64,000 nt of DNA, from NCBI GenBank assembly GCA_020465985.1, contig JAANYP010001170.1:365789-429788 (forward strand). The letters run 5' to 3'. Positions within the stretch are counted from its first letter, which is position 1. Every line of letters begins with the position of its first letter. The notes under the pieces were generated by a model. That model worked only from the letters and a program-made list of their open reading frames with translations. It was not told where the DNA came from and made no database searches. Source of the DNA: Centrapalus pauciflorus. Taxonomy: Eukaryota; Streptophyta; Magnoliopsida; Asterales; Asteraceae. Both the position numbers and the translations under genes were made by a program. This document shows, piece by piece, positions 31,311-44,210 of the stretch.

Positions 31311-32727
31311 AAAGCTTAGGTAGTAGTGGAGTAAACCTAAAAAAATTGGTTTTGGGTTGTCCTTGTGCATTGACATAACTAAACACTGTTTGTGTCTTTT
31401 TAAACTTAGTAAGATCCACTGGTGGATTCTGTGAAGAGTATTTAGTTATAACATGAGGTATCCAGGTATTCTTTCCAACCTTTTCCTTAACAGTCTCAGA
31501 AGATCCACTTCTAGTTCCAGTTTTAGACTTAGCAGTTTGAACTGGGTTCTGAGTGCTAACAGTTTCAGAATTTGCACTACTAGTTCCAACTTTTGACATA
31601 ACAGTCCCAACACTTGCATCAGCAGTTTGATCTGTGTTTTTGCATTTAACACACCATACCTTTTTTATGTTTGTTTTAGATTTTGCTAAAACTTGTTTTT
31701 GGTGTGTAGGCTGTCTCTTGTTGACTTTTAAGTACCTGTGATCAACTGTCTTCTTTGGAACTGGTGTGACATGTGTTTTGGCCTTTGAAATTTTTGAGTT
31801 TCAAAAAATTGCCTGTTTTTGAACCACAGTTTGTTTTGTAAAAGATGGTTTATATAAACAATGCATGGCCCAATGATTTTTCCCGCCACAATGGAAACAT
31901 CTTTTGACTGTTTTGATTGGAGAACCAGTTTTGTGAGACCATAACTGTTTCTTGTTCCTTTGATTTCCCCTCACCTGCTGCTGTGTGGGAAACTTTTGGA
32001 CGCCATGCTTTTGGCATGTGCATATTGGAACAGTCTTACCCCATTTATTATTTTTTGAGGAAGATGCAATGTTACAGTTAGATTATACAGAAACATGTGG
32101 AGCATTATTACATACACTCATCTTCTCTTTTCCTTTCACACTGTGGGTTTTGATGAAACTGGAAGTACGAGGTTCTAAAGGTGCACTCATTGTTTTGGAG
32201 TTGCTCTCAACTTCTTTATACTCACAGCCTGCATTTGGAATCAATTCTTCTTTAGATTCAGGCCTGTCTTCAAGGATAGGATCTACAGTTTTCATTGTCT
32301 CATCTAATGGTTCATTCACAAGCCTATCAGCAACTTCACTCATGGGATGAATGTATTTGTTGTTGTATGGGGGTGGTGTAGCTTTGTATCCTATACCTTC
32401 CTTGGGATTGAGTTGAGATTTTACCCTATCTTTAAATTGGACCTCCATTAGGTGTTCTAGCTTTTGATTGGCCAGCTTGAAGCTACCAAAATCTATATTA
32501 ATATATTCTATTTTCTTGTTAGCTGCTAACACCTTATGTTCAGCCTCTTCTAGTTTCTTATTTAGGGTCTCTATTTTCTTATTCAATTCCTTTTTCTCCC
32601 ACTCATGATATGTTCTATCATGTCCCATCTGAATCTCATTATCCTTATAGTCATTGATATGTTTTTCAAGATCTTCTATAGCCTGCATATACTCATATCT
32701 CCTCTCTTCCATCTTAGCTAGAGTTTT
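31311..32727 (-). pseudogene. Element C gag C-terminal half: coiled coil and second knuckle
   Basis: 32083-32712 encodes a 209-residue coiled coil (MEERRYEYMQAIEDLEKHIND ... KKELNKKIETLNKKLEEAEHK) and a KEGIGYKATPPPYNNKY block. At about 31875-31920 a CCHC knuckle reads CFHCGGKNHWAMHC. A Ser/Thr-rich linker to the protease follows (31237-31599). Frames alternate between these parts, so gag is broken here. Confidence 0.75.
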
Positions 32728-33999
32728 TCACATGCTCTCATTATGATCTCTATACTTATTAACCATATTTTTGCATGTTTGAGAACAGAGTTTAGCATTT
32801 ACCTCAGATGGTAGTTCAGTGGAAGTGACAGTGGATGTTTCTGCCATAAGAGCTTGATTTTGAAACTCCTCTTCTGTCTGATCACTCCAGTCAAACACAT
32901 TTTCTTCTTGAGAGACAAGAACTTGTGAGGATGAAGTTTGATTGGTTTGCTGGGGTCTTGGTGGCTGCTGACCTTGGGATCTGCATTCTATAGCAAAGTG
33001 GCCAAGCTTGTGGCATTTAAAGCACTCAACCTTTGATTTATCAAATGCTGGCTTGCCTTCTGTTCTGGCTTGAAAGTTTGGTCTGCCAGTTCTTTTCAGA
33101 AATCTTTTGGCCCTCATAGTCAACATAGCATGCTGCCATTTTAAGTCCATCTCTTCTAAATCATCTGGATGGATTTGTTCCAGATCTTCAGCATTTAGAG
33201 CAAACAATCCATCACTTGCAACAAATGCTTCATAATGAACTTCAGAGGAGTTACCATCAGCACCTGAAAAAAGAATCACAACAGTTTGATTTATCAGTTA
33301 ATGCTTATGACAACAGACCAGTGTTGTGATTGTAAGAAAAGGATTTCTTTCTATTTTCAATCTCAGATTCAAACACTCTCAGGCTGTTGTAAAGATCATC
33401 AGACTCTATTTTATCTAGAGTGTCTTTGGTTCTCCATTGGGCAGCATAGACTGTCCATTCTTCACCAAGAGATCTGAGGAATTTTCAGTTTACTTCATCT
33501 TGATCCAGACTGACTTTAGCACTTTCCAATTCACCTATTAGCTTATTAAATCTATCAAAAATCTGAGTAAGGTTTTCATTCTTGCCACCATAAAAGTTTT
33601 CATACTTCTGTTTTAAAAGATCCTTTTCATTCCTTTTGGTGCTAGCATTGCCAGCTAATCTTTTCTCTAAAGCAATCCAAAGAGAATGAGCAGTATAAAA
33701 CTTTCTAAACTGATGTTGATAAGCATTAGGAATGGCTATTTGTAAAAGAGTAAGAGCTTTCATTTCATTCATTCTAGCCTTTCTTTCAATTTCAGTTTTT
33801 GGAGGTGTTTTATAGGTTTGCCCTCAGCATCTAGTTCAGGATCAACTGCAGGAGGATTTTCAACAGCTTCCCATATGACATAATCAATAAATTGAATGAT
33901 TTGTTGAATCCTGAGTTTCTACATCTCGAACTCAGTGGGTTTGAGCATAGGCACTTTGAGTCCTTGTCCAGATCCACTACTGCTATTTTCAAACTCCAT
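32728..33999 (-). pseudogene. Element C gag N-terminal half with first zinc knuckle
   Basis: The start is at ATG 33999-33997 (MEFENSSSGSGQGLKVPMLK), with a TAG stop soon after. 33485-33772 has MKALTLLQIAIPNAYQHQFRK, LWIALEKRLAGN and FDRFNKLIGELESA, which are UBN2-type gag blocks. 32728-33279 has DLEEMDLKWQHAMLTMRAKRF, close to the DLEEMDLKWQLAM of element D, and the CCHC knuckle CFKCHKLGHFAIECR at about 32985-33030. Several stops. Confidence 0.78.
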
Positions 34000-34004
34000 T
34001 GCAG

Positions 34005-34703
34005 AATCTGAAGTTCTGATGGAACATTAGATAATTTTTTATGCGAAGATTTTGAAAGGATGCGAACTTCGAATTAGGGGTTCGAAGTTCGTGTGATGAA
34101 CCGAGAGAAAGTATAACTATAAAACAATCAGATTATATGAAGTTCGGATGACTTTAGATGAGATCCGAAGTAGGGATCCGAAGTGTTGGTTCGAAGAAAC
34201 ACTTAGTCAAATATATTCAATGCAACAGTACCAGTTTAAGAACAAAAATTCATAATTTGGTCAAATGTTTGTTTTAAAGCCTAAAATGGTACCTAAGTGC
34301 TCGGAATATTTTTAGAAACAACTTTTGTAAAGCAAGTTTACGTAAAAACGCCTAAACAAAATGATTTTTAAGCAAAATGGTCTAAAAAGTCAATGAACAG
34401 TGATGAACAATAATAGGTCGAATTTGACAGATTTAAACCCTAAAACACGAATTAATTGAACATATAAGTCTCAAAATTTATGAAGTAAGAGGTATCAATC
34501 TCTATTATGGAAAAATACAAGCAAAATAGAATATTAAATATCAATTTAGGAGTAAAAATCGAGGGTCCAGCGATGAACAGTTCGACGCAGTGAACAACAA
34601 CAACAAAAATCAGCCCACATCTGATAAATATCAGTTGAAATCTACTCCAATGGCTCTGATACCAATATCGGTAGAAATCCACTCCAATGGCGCTGATACC
34701 AAT
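34005..34703 (-). repeat. Array unit U3 (right part of the split unit)
   Basis: Resumes the unit at AATCTGAAGTTCTGATGG, within about five bases of where U2 stopped at 6954. It ends with the duplicated PBS (second site 34690-34701, one mismatch). Confidence 0.75.
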
Positions 34704-36356
34704 TGTAGTAACAATCCAAGTAATATTATAAGCACTCAAAATAATTAAAATAAGATTTTATGGCAGAAATATGAAAGAACAAAGAGAATAATACTCAATC
34801 AATGTTATTCACTTTCCAGCCGTCAAACGCTCTCTTGGAATTTTAAATAATGTCAAGTGCTACAAAACCCTAGGTATAATATTCTGTATTTGAGGGGTTT
34901 ACATAAAATACCCCTCAACTTTCTAGGAAAAAGGAAAATTACATTGAAAGGAAATAAACTACAAGTTATTACAATATAAATCCATAGAATTGAAATAATA
35001 AATCTAAAAAATTTGAAGTCAAACCTATAAGTCAAAGTCAGTCGAACTCGAGAAACAATTCTTTGAACTCAAGATGGAGTCAAATTAGGCTCCTATGGAC
35101 AAGATGTTGATTATAACAGAATCATGTTCAAATGGATTGGACTCAAGTTCGATGATGTTGGACTCAAGATCAAATCAATTGATGTCAAGCTGGATGAAGT
35201 GTGACTCGAGTTCGAGTCTGTTCGATCTGAAATGATATATTTACATAAACCATTAAGTATTGAAAGCTTTGAACTCGAAATGTTAAACAATTAAGTTGAA
35301 AAGAACAACTTGTTAACTCGAGTTCCAGTCTTAACGATGCAATGTTAACTCGGTAGGAATTAAGTTTTTAAAACTTTTCAGCACCACTAAAGAGTTACAA
35401 CTCTTGAATCAGTCTTATTGCTCACTGGTACTTGAAAATATTCTAAGTCACTCAACGCACATCCTAGAGTTACAACTCTCGGATCACACATCTCACTCAG
35501 CATTGCACTTAAATTTTCTAAGTATGTTTTATAATCCTTGTTCATCCAGAGTTATAACTCTCGGGTATCAAGTGAGGTGCTAAATTCTTAGATTATTTTC
35601 TAATTCATAATAATCCGAAAGTTACAACTCTTAGATAAAGCTATACCCGATAGTCATAATCCGAAGTTCTGATGGAACATTAGATGATTTTTTATGCGAT
35701 GTTTTTGAAAGGATGCGAACTTCGAATTAGGGGTTCGAAGTTCGTGTGAAGAACCAAGAGAAAGTATAACTATAAAACAATCGGATTATACGAAATTCGG
35801 TGACTTTAGATGAGATCCGAAGTATGGATCCGAAGTTTTGGTTTGAAGAAACACTTAGTCATATATTTTCAATGCAACAGTATCAGTTTAAGAACAAAAA
35901 TTCATATTTTGGCCAAATGTTTGATTTAAAGCCTAAAAATGGTACCTAAGTGCTCGGAATATTTTTAGTAACAACTTTTGTAAAGCAAGTTTACATAAAA
36001 ACACCTAAAGAAGGGGATTTTTAAGAAAAATGGTCTGAAAAGTCAATGAACAACGATGAACAATAACAGGTCGAATTTGACATATTTAAACCCTAAAACA
36101 CGAATTAATTTAACATATAAGGCTCAAAATTTATAAAGTAGGAGGTATCAATCTCTATTATGGGAAAATATAAGCAAAATAGAATATTAAAGAGAAATTT
36201 AGGAGTAAAAACCGAGGGTCCAGCGATGAACAGTTCGACGCAGTGAACAACAACAACAAAAATCAGCCCACATCTGATAAATATTAGTTGAGATCTACTC
36301 CAATGGCTCTGAAACCAATATCGGCTGAAATCCAATCCTATGGCTCTGATACCAAT
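34704..36356 (-). repeat. Array unit U4 (1,653 bp)
   Basis: Full unit from TGTAGTAACAATCC to the PBS doublet near 36305-36354. It contains the palindrome cluster, the TCGAG-rich block and the AAACCCTAGGTATAAT segment. Open frames of 60-95 codons recur in register in each unit but carry no recognisable domain. Confidence 0.8.
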
Positions 36357-38006
36357 TGAAGTAACGATCCAAGTAATATTATATGCACTCAAAATGATTA
36401 AAATATGATTTTATGGCATAAATATGAAAGAACAAAGAGAATAATATTCAATCAATGTTATTCACTTTCCAGCCGTCAAATGCTCTCTTGGAAATTTAAA
36501 TAATGTCAAGTGGTACAAAACCCTAGGTATAATATTCTGTATTTGAGGGGTTTACATAAAATACCCCTCAACTTTCTAGGAAAAAGGAAAATTACAATGA
36601 AAGGAAATAAACTACAAGTTATTACAATATAAATCCATAGAATTGAAATAATAATTCTAAAAAAACTAAAGTCAAACCTATAAGTCAAAGTCAGTTGAAC
36701 TCGAGAAACAATTCTTTGAACTCAAGATGAAGTCAAAATAAGCTCCTATGGACAAGATGTTGATTATAACGGAATCAAGTTCTAATGGATCGGACTCAAG
36801 TTCAATGATGTTGGACTCGAGCTCGTGGGACCAGGACTCAAGATCAAATCAATTGATGTCAAGCTCGATGAAGTGTGACTCGAATTCGAGTCTGTTCGAT
36901 CTGAAATGATATATTTACATAAACCATTAAGTATTGAAAGCTTTGAACTCGAAATGTTAAACAACTAAATTGAAAAGAAAAACTTGTTAACTCGAGTTCG
37001 AGTCTTAACAATGCGAAGTTAACTCGGTAAGAATTAAGTGTTTAAAACTTTTCAGCACCAATCGAGAGTTACAACTCTCGGATCACTCTTATTGCTCACT
37101 GATACTTGAAAATATTCTAAGTCACTCAAGGCACATTCTAGAGTTACAACTCTCGGATCACACATCTCACTCAGCATTGCACTTATATTTTCTAAGTATG
37201 CTTTATAATCCTTGTTCATCCAGAGTTATAACTCTCGGGTATCAAATGAAGTACTAAATTCTTAAATTATTTTCTAATTCATAATAATCCGAAAGTTACA
37301 ACTCTCGGATAAAGCTATACCCGAGAGTCATAATCCGAAGTTCAGATGGAACATTAGATGATTTTTTATGCGAAGTTTTTGAAAGGAAGCGAACTTCGAA
37401 TTAGGGGTTCAAAGTTCGTGTGATGAACCGAGAGAAAGTATAACTATAAAACAAACAGATTATATGAAGTTCGAATGACTTTAGATGAGATCCGAAGTAG
37501 GGATCCGAATTTTTGGTTCGAAGAAACACTTAGTCAACTATTTTCAATGCAGCAGTACCAGTTTAAAAACAAGAATTCATCTTTTGGCCAAATGTTTGTT
37601 TAAAAGCCTAAAAATGGTACCCAAGTGCTCGGAATATTTTTAGAAACAACTTTTGTAAAGTCAATGAATTATTAAGCCAAATGGTCTAAAAAGTCAATGA
37701 ACAATGATGAACAATAACAGGTCGAATTTGACAGATTTAAACCCTAAACACTAATTAATTGAACATATAAGGCTCAAAATTTATAAAGTAAGAGGTATCA
37801 ATCTCTATTATGGAAAAATACAAGCAAAATAGAATATTAAAGAGCAATTTAGGTGTAAAAACCGAGGCTCCAGCGATGAACAGTTCGACGCAGTGAACAA
37901 CAACAACAAAAATCGGCCCACATCTGATAAATATCAGTTGAAATATACTCCAATGTCTCTGATACCAATATCGGTAGAAATCCACTCTAATGGCTCTGAT
38001 ACCAAT
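36357..38006 (-). repeat. Array unit U5 (1,650 bp)
   Basis: Full unit. It shares private variants with U6 (for example GGAAATTTAAATAATG and GAATCAAGTTCTAATGG), so the two derive from a recent local duplication. PBS doublet at its right end. Confidence 0.8.
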
Positions 38007-40305
38007 TGTAGTAATGATCCAAGTAATATTATAAGAACTCAAAGTGATTAAAATATGATTTTATGGCAGAAATATGAAAGAACAAAGAGAATAATACTCA
38101 ATCAATGTTATTCACTTTCCAGCCGTCAAATGCTCTCTTGGAAATTTAAATAATGTCAAGTGGTAAAAACCCTAGGTATAATATTCTGTATTTGAGGGGT
38201 TTACATAAAATACCCCTCAACTTTCTAGGAAAAAGGAAAATTACAATGAAAGGAAATAAACTACAAGTTATTACAATATAAATCCATAGAATTGAATTAA
38301 TAATTCTAAAAAAACTAAAGTCAAACCTATAAGTCAAAGTCAGTTGAACTCGAGAAACAATTCTTTGAACTCAAGATGAAGTCAAAATAAGCTCCTATGG
38401 ACAAGATGTTGATTATATCGGAATCAAGTTCTAATGGATTGGACTCAAGTTCAATGATGTTGGACTCGAGCTCGTGGGACCAGGACTCAAGATAAAATCA
38501 ATTGATGTCAAGCTCGATGAAGTGTGACTCGAATTCGAGTCTGTTCGATCTGAAATGATATATTTACATAAACCATTAAGTATTGAAAGCTTTGAACTCG
38601 AAATGTTAAACAATTAAATTGAAAAGAAAAACTTGTTAACTCGAGTTCGATTCTTAACGATGCGAAGTTAACTCGGTATGAATTAAGTTTTTAATACTTT
38701 TTAGCACCAATCGATAGTTACAACTCTCGGATCACTCTTATTGCTCACTGATACTTGAAAATATTCTAAGTCACTCAAGGAACATCCTAGAGTTACAACT
38801 CTCGGATCACACATCTCACTCAGCATTGCACTTATATTTTCTAAGTATGCTTTATAATCCTTGTTCATCCAGAGTTATAACTCTCGGGTATCAAGTGAAG
38901 TACTAAATTCTTAAATTATTTTCTAATTCATAATAATCTGAAAGTTACAACTCTCGGATAAAACTAAAGTCAAACCTATAAGTCAAAGTCAGTTGAACTC
39001 GAGAAACAATTCTTTGAACTCAAGATGAAGTCAAAATAAGCTCCTATGGACAAGATGTTGATTATAACGGAATCAAGTTCTAATGGATTGGACTCAAGTT
39101 CAATGATGTTGGACTCGAGCTCGTGGGACCAGGACTCAAGATCAAATCAATTGATGTCAAGCTCGATGAATTGTGACTCGAGTTCGAGTCTGTTCGATCT
39201 GAAATGATATATTTAAATAAACCATTAAGTATTGAACGCTTTGAACTCGAAATGTTAAACAATTAAATTGAAAATAACAAATTGTTAACTCGAGTTCGAG
39301 TGTTAACGATGCGAAGTTAACTCGGTAGGAATTAAGTGTTTAAAACTTTTCAGCACCAAGCGAGAGTTACAACTCTCGGATCACTCTTATTGCTCACTGA
39401 CACTTGAAAATATTCGAAGTCTCTGAAGGCACATCTTAGAGTTACAACTCCCGGATCACACATCTCACTCAGCATTGCACTTATATTTTCTAAGTATGCT
39501 TTATAATCCTTGTTCATCCAGAGTTATAACTCTCGGGTATCAAGTGAAGTACTAATTTTTTAAATTATTTTCTAATTCATAATAATCCGAAAGTTACAAC
39601 TCTCGGATAAAGCTATACCCGAGAGTCATAATCCGAAGTTCTGATGGAACATTAGACGATTTTTTATGCGAAGTTTTTGAAAGGATGCGAACTTCGAATT
39701 AGGGGTTCGAAGTTCGTGTGATGAACCGAGAGAAAGTATAACTATAAAACAAACAGATTATATGAAGCTCGAATGACTTTAGATGAGATCCGAAGTAGGG
39801 ATCCGAAGTTTTGGTTCGAAGAAACACTTAGTCAAATATTTTCAACGCAACAGTACCAGTTTAAGAACAAAAATTCATCTTTTGGCCAAATGTTTGTTTT
39901 AAAGCCTAAAAATGGTACCTAAGTGCTCGGAATATTTCTAGAAACAACTTTTGTAAAGTCAATGAATTCTTAAGCCAAATGGACTAAAAAGTCAATGAAC
40001 AACGATGAACAATAACAGGTCGAATTTGACATATTTAAACCCTAAAACAATAATTAATTGAACCTATAAGGCTCAAAATTTATGAAGTAAGAGGTATCAA
40101 TCTCTATTATGGAAAAATACAAGCAAAATAGAATATAACAGAGCAATTTAGGAGTAAAAACCGAGGGTCCAGCGATGAACAGTTCGACGCAGTGAATAAC
40201 AACAACAAAAATCAGCCCACATCTGATAAATATCAGTTGAAATCTACTCCAATGGTTCTGATGCCAATATCGGTAGAAATCCACTCCAATGGCTCTAATA
40301 CCAAT
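38007..40305 (-). repeat. Array unit U6 (2,299 bp, with internal duplication)
   Basis: A 1,650 bp unit enlarged by a 649-bp direct duplication (see 38314-39611). PBS doublet at its right end, with substitutions in both copies. Confidence 0.8.
38314..39611. repeat. 649-bp direct duplication inside U6
   Basis: ACTAAAGTCAAACC occurs at 38314 and again at 38963, and everything in between is repeated. The switch occurs at a short shared GATAAAACTAAAG-like stretch near 38957, suggesting microhomology-mediated duplication. Confidence 0.85.
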
Positions 40306-41933
40306 TGTAGTAATGCTCCAAGTAATATTATAAGCACTGAAAATGATTAAAATATGATTTTATGGCAGAAATATGAGAGAACAAAGAGAATAATACTCAA
40401 TCAATGTTATTCAGTTTCCAGCCGTCAAATGCTCTCTTGGAATTTTAAATAATGTCAAGTGGTACAAAACCCTAGGTATAATATTCTATATTTGAGGGGT
40501 TTACATAAAATACCCCTCAAATTTCTAGGAAAAAGGAAAAGTACATTGAAAGGAAATAAACTACAACTTATTACAATATAAATCCATAGAATTGAAATAA
40601 TAAATCTAAAAAAATTAAAGTCAAACCTATAAGTCAAAGTCAGTTGAACTCGTGTCTTTGAACTCAAGACGGAGTCTAAATAAGCTCCTATCGACAAGAT
40701 GTTGATTATGATGGAATCGAGTTCGAATGGATTGGATTCAATTTCGATGATGTTGGACTCGAGCTCATGGGACCAGGACTCAAGATCAAATCAATTTATG
40801 TCAAGCTCGATGAAGTGTGACTCGAGTTCGAGTCGCTGAAATGATATATTTACATAAACCATTAAGTATTGAAAGCTTTGAACTAGAAATGTTAAACAAT
40901 TAAATTGAAAAGAACAACTTGTTAACTCGAGTTCGAGTGTTAACGATGCGAAGTTAACTCAGTAGGAATTAAGTGTTTAAAACTTTTCAGCACCAAGCGA
41001 GAGTTACAACTCTCGTATCACTCTTATTGCTCACTGACACTTGAAAATATTCGAAGTCTCTGAAGGCACATCCTAGAGTTACAACTCTCGAATCACACAT
41101 CTCACTCAGCATTGCACATAAATTTTCTATGTATGTTTTATAATCCTTGTTCATCCAGAGTTATAGATCTCGGGTATCAACTGAAGCACTAAATTCTTAA
41201 ATTATTTTCTAATTCATAATAATCCAAAAGTTACAACTCTCGGATAAAGCTATACCCGAGAGTCATAATCCGAAGTTCTGATGGAAGATTAGATGATTTT
41301 TTATGCGAAATTTTTGAAAGGATGCGAACTTTGAATTAGGGGTTCGAAGTTCCTGTGATGAACCGAGAGAAAGAATAACTATAAAACAAACAGATTATAT
41401 GAAGCTCGAATGACTTTTGATGAGATTCGAAGTAGGGATCCGAAGTTTTGGTTCGAAGAAACACTTAGTCAAATATTTTCAATGCAACAGTACCAGTTTA
41501 AGAACAAAATTTCATCTTTCGGCCAAATGTTTGTTTTAAAGCCTAAAAATGGTACCTAAGTGCTCGGAATATTTCTAGAAACAACTTTTGTAAAGTCAAC
41601 GAATTCTTAAGCCAAATGGTCTAAAAAGTCAACGAAGAACGATGAACAATAACAGGTCGAATTTGACATATTTAAACCCTAAAACAATAATTAATTGAAC
41701 ATATAAGGCTCAAAATTTATAAAGTAAGAGCTATCAATCTCTATTATGGAAAAATACAAGCAAAATAGAATATAAAAGAGCAATTTAGGAGTAAAACCCG
41801 AGGGTCCAATGATGAACAGTTCGACGCAGTGAACAACAACAACAAAAATCAGCCCACATCTGATAAATATCAGTTGAAATCTACTCCAATGGTTCTGATG
41901 CCAATATCGGTAGAAATCCACTCCAATGGCTCT

Positions 41934-41938
41934 AATAC
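41934..41938. repeat. Target-site duplication AATAC, left copy (solo LTR)
   Basis: AATAC precedes TGTGACACCC and is repeated at 44202-44206 after ATGTTACA. It lies within the PBS sequence of the unit (CTCTAATACCA). Confidence 0.9.
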
Positions 41939-44201
41939 TGTGACACCCTTGCCACAATAACCACCAATTACAATTCACCCAGGATTATTCACCAACAAAC
42001 AGATAACATAATGATCTGATATCTTAATTAAAGTGCGGAACCATAAAAGTACATAAAATAATACAAATTTGTTAAACACCCTACGGTGCTACATAGGTTA
42101 CACGTCTAGGTCTACAAACTCAAAAGTATTACATCATTCCCAAATTTATTACAACATTAATTCCATAAACCAAATACCAAGTTAAACCGTAGAAATCTTC
42201 AAATACTTCAATAAACGTCCTAGCTAGACGGTCCCTCAGCGGATTTCCCTTTTCCTGTAAAAATGTAACAACTGAGGGGTAAGCTAAAGCTTAGTGAATA
42301 CCATATGATTTTACACATTCTACAAATCATTATGATGCCACCCAGGGTAACCGTGGTAACACATACCGTATACCCCACACGTACTCCAAGTACGCAAACC
42401 CGAGCCGCAGCTCCTTCGAGCTGACACTCGGCATAAGAATAACCAACCATCTGAGGCAGACATTACATCGGGGATGACTTACTGTCTATCCTGACCACAG
42501 AGGAGTCAAACTCTTGGTCATATAGCACAGTAACATCAGAGTACAGATGCGACCACGAAGGTCCATCAAAAGGATGCACAACAAATGACCGGACATGCAA
42601 CAAGTATGAATGTGCATCAATACATATACGCAAGTTAGTAGAATGCCAAACGATAATGAAACAACATGCCTCAGCAGGCAATGCAAACATAATGCAGATG
42701 CAGCAATGTTAAAATCAAAGGTACTCACAGTGGGTGCGTTATTAATCTCGAAGCAATATTATCTCTCCACGGGATTTCAACCGGATCCACAAAATACCCC
42801 ACTGTGGGTTAAACAACACCACAAGGGACCTGTTTCATTTCCATATGTAAAACATATTATCATTATATGTTCTTTAATGAATTGCCATCAACTTGCATAA
42901 ATTAAAGTGTTACAACATTCGGAACTGTCATCCGAAAACTCATATTTAAAATCTCATCATTTAGTGTGTTATCATTCTCAAATAACCCTTCATTATATAC
43001 CTTAATATGGTACCAACAATATCCCTAAAGCGTGTTTATTTGACTATTAATTCGGGTCCTTTTAAACCCATCCAAATTACCCAAAAATGAATGAACTCGC
43101 CGAGTAGGCATATGGAACTCGCCGAGTTCCTATCCGGATTTCGGACCTTTGACTGAATTTCGGACACATCCGGATTGGGTTGACCCATCCGAGTTCGGGT
43201 TGACCCATCCGAATTCGGACCCCTCCGAGTTCGGTTCTTAAATTGATTTCGGTCCTATCCAAATTTCGGGTCTCATCCGAATTCGGGTCCCAACCGAATT
43301 CGGATCCAACACTTATGAATTTTTTGAAGATTTATTCAAACTGTTCTTGAGAACTCGCCGAGTTCCCCCTGAACTCGCCGAGTTCACATGCAGGTTTTGC
43401 AGTTCGCAGCTACGGGTTTTGCACTAAAATTTCCATAAATTCAATCCTATCAACATGCAATCCACAATAATGCTATACTAACATATATTAAACGTTTCTT
43501 CATCATTTTCTATATCATTTACAACCAGTTTTGTCCAAATTTGACCCAAAATGAGTAAAAACTCAAGAACACCAAAAACTTCATAAAAATTCAGATTTTG
43601 TTACCTTTTTGGACGAATTGAGGTACGATTCTTGTTTCTGGAGCTTCAATGATGTTCAACTGATGATTCCCAACTAATATAACAAACATGCAACCATGAT
43701 TTCTCTGATTAAAAATCCGAATTTCATCTTTTCTCTCCAAAATTCAAACTCAAAACTTAAAAATGGATTTCTTACCTTAAATTCACTTGAATCTTGTTTA
43801 TATTCAGCCTTGATTCACGAATTTGGTTCCACAAATTCGAATTTCAGTAGGAAATATCAGAGATTTTTAGAGAGATTTCTAGAGAGAGAGCTTGGGTTAT
43901 AGAGAGAGAATGAGATAGTTCAAAATGAAAGACTAAGGGCCTTTTATTCCATAATTTCAACTGTTGACACTTTTAGCCCCTCAACTTATCCGGTTGCAAT
44001 AAATACTGATTTTGTCTTAGTTTTACCCTTACTAACAATTATAAATCATAATAATAATTCAAAATTCCAAAGCTTCATAATTTCTCAAAATAGCAACCAA
44101 CTTTCATAATCCAAATACATAATCATTTTCGTAACAACTTAATTATACAAAAATTCATCTAGTTATCCCAATTACAATAAATTAAATCCGAGGATGTTAC
44201 A
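41939..44201 (-). mobile_element. Solo LTR of a Ty3/gypsy-like element, 2,263 bp
   Basis: Plus-strand termini TGTGACACCC...GATGTTACA, i.e. TGTAACATCC...GGGTGTCACA on the minus strand. This is a terminus type familiar from plant gypsy LTRs; minus sense is inferred from that. A perfect AATAC target duplication flanks it. There is no internal domain, PBS or polypurine tract, so this is the product of LTR-LTR recombination. It contains four GAACTCGCCGAGTTC-type palindromes and tandem GACCCATCCGA motifs at 43085-43390. Short frames in it (such as 42220-42450 and 42463-42690) show no domain. Confidence 0.85.
43094..43385. repeat. Cluster of CTCGCCGAG palindromes in the solo LTR
   Basis: Copies at 43094-43105, 43115-43129, 43351-43365 and 43371-43385; the last three contain the full odd-centred palindrome GAACTCGCCGAGTTC. 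CpG-rich in an AT-rich context. Confidence 0.85.
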
Positions 44202-44206
44202 AATAC
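44202..44206. repeat. Target-site duplication AATAC, right copy (solo LTR)
   Basis: Exact repeat of 41934-41938; the array unit continues with CAATTGTAGTAATGG. Confidence 0.9.
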
Positions 44207-44210
44207 CAAT

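Larger units (their letters stand above)
23974..34004 (-). mobile_element. Element C: Sirevirus-like Ty1/copia lacking its 5' LTR, ~10 kb
   Basis: Sense (minus) order: gag start at 33999, gag, coiled coil, second knuckle, protease, integrase, RT, RNase H, short spacer, third ORF, polypurine tract, 3' LTR ending at 23974. The gag start lies only about five bases from the array, so leader, PBS and 5' LTR are missing. It is clearly diverged from element D in every domain, so it is a different family of the same lineage. Confidence 0.85.
40306..44210 (-). repeat. Array unit U7 (about 1,637 bp without the solo LTR)
   Basis: Unit interrupted at 41939-44206 by a solo LTR and its duplicated target site. 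It shares with U9, but not with U8, a deletion in GAGTCGCTGAAATG and the variants TTTTCTATGTATG and TTATAGATCTCGG. Confidence 0.8.

Noticed and set aside
34453..34739. Recurring short open frames in the array units (60-95 codons, for example at 34452-34739, 34853-35035, 36105-36392, 36782-36964)
   Set aside because: They recur because the DNA repeats. They differ by frameshifts and stops between units, overlap the LTR/PBS signals and show no recognisable domain, so I treat them as incidental frames rather than a repeated gene.
42220..42900. Short frames inside the solo LTR as possible small genes
   Set aside because: They lie within a sequence with clean LTR termini and target duplication, overlap each other on both strands and have no domain.
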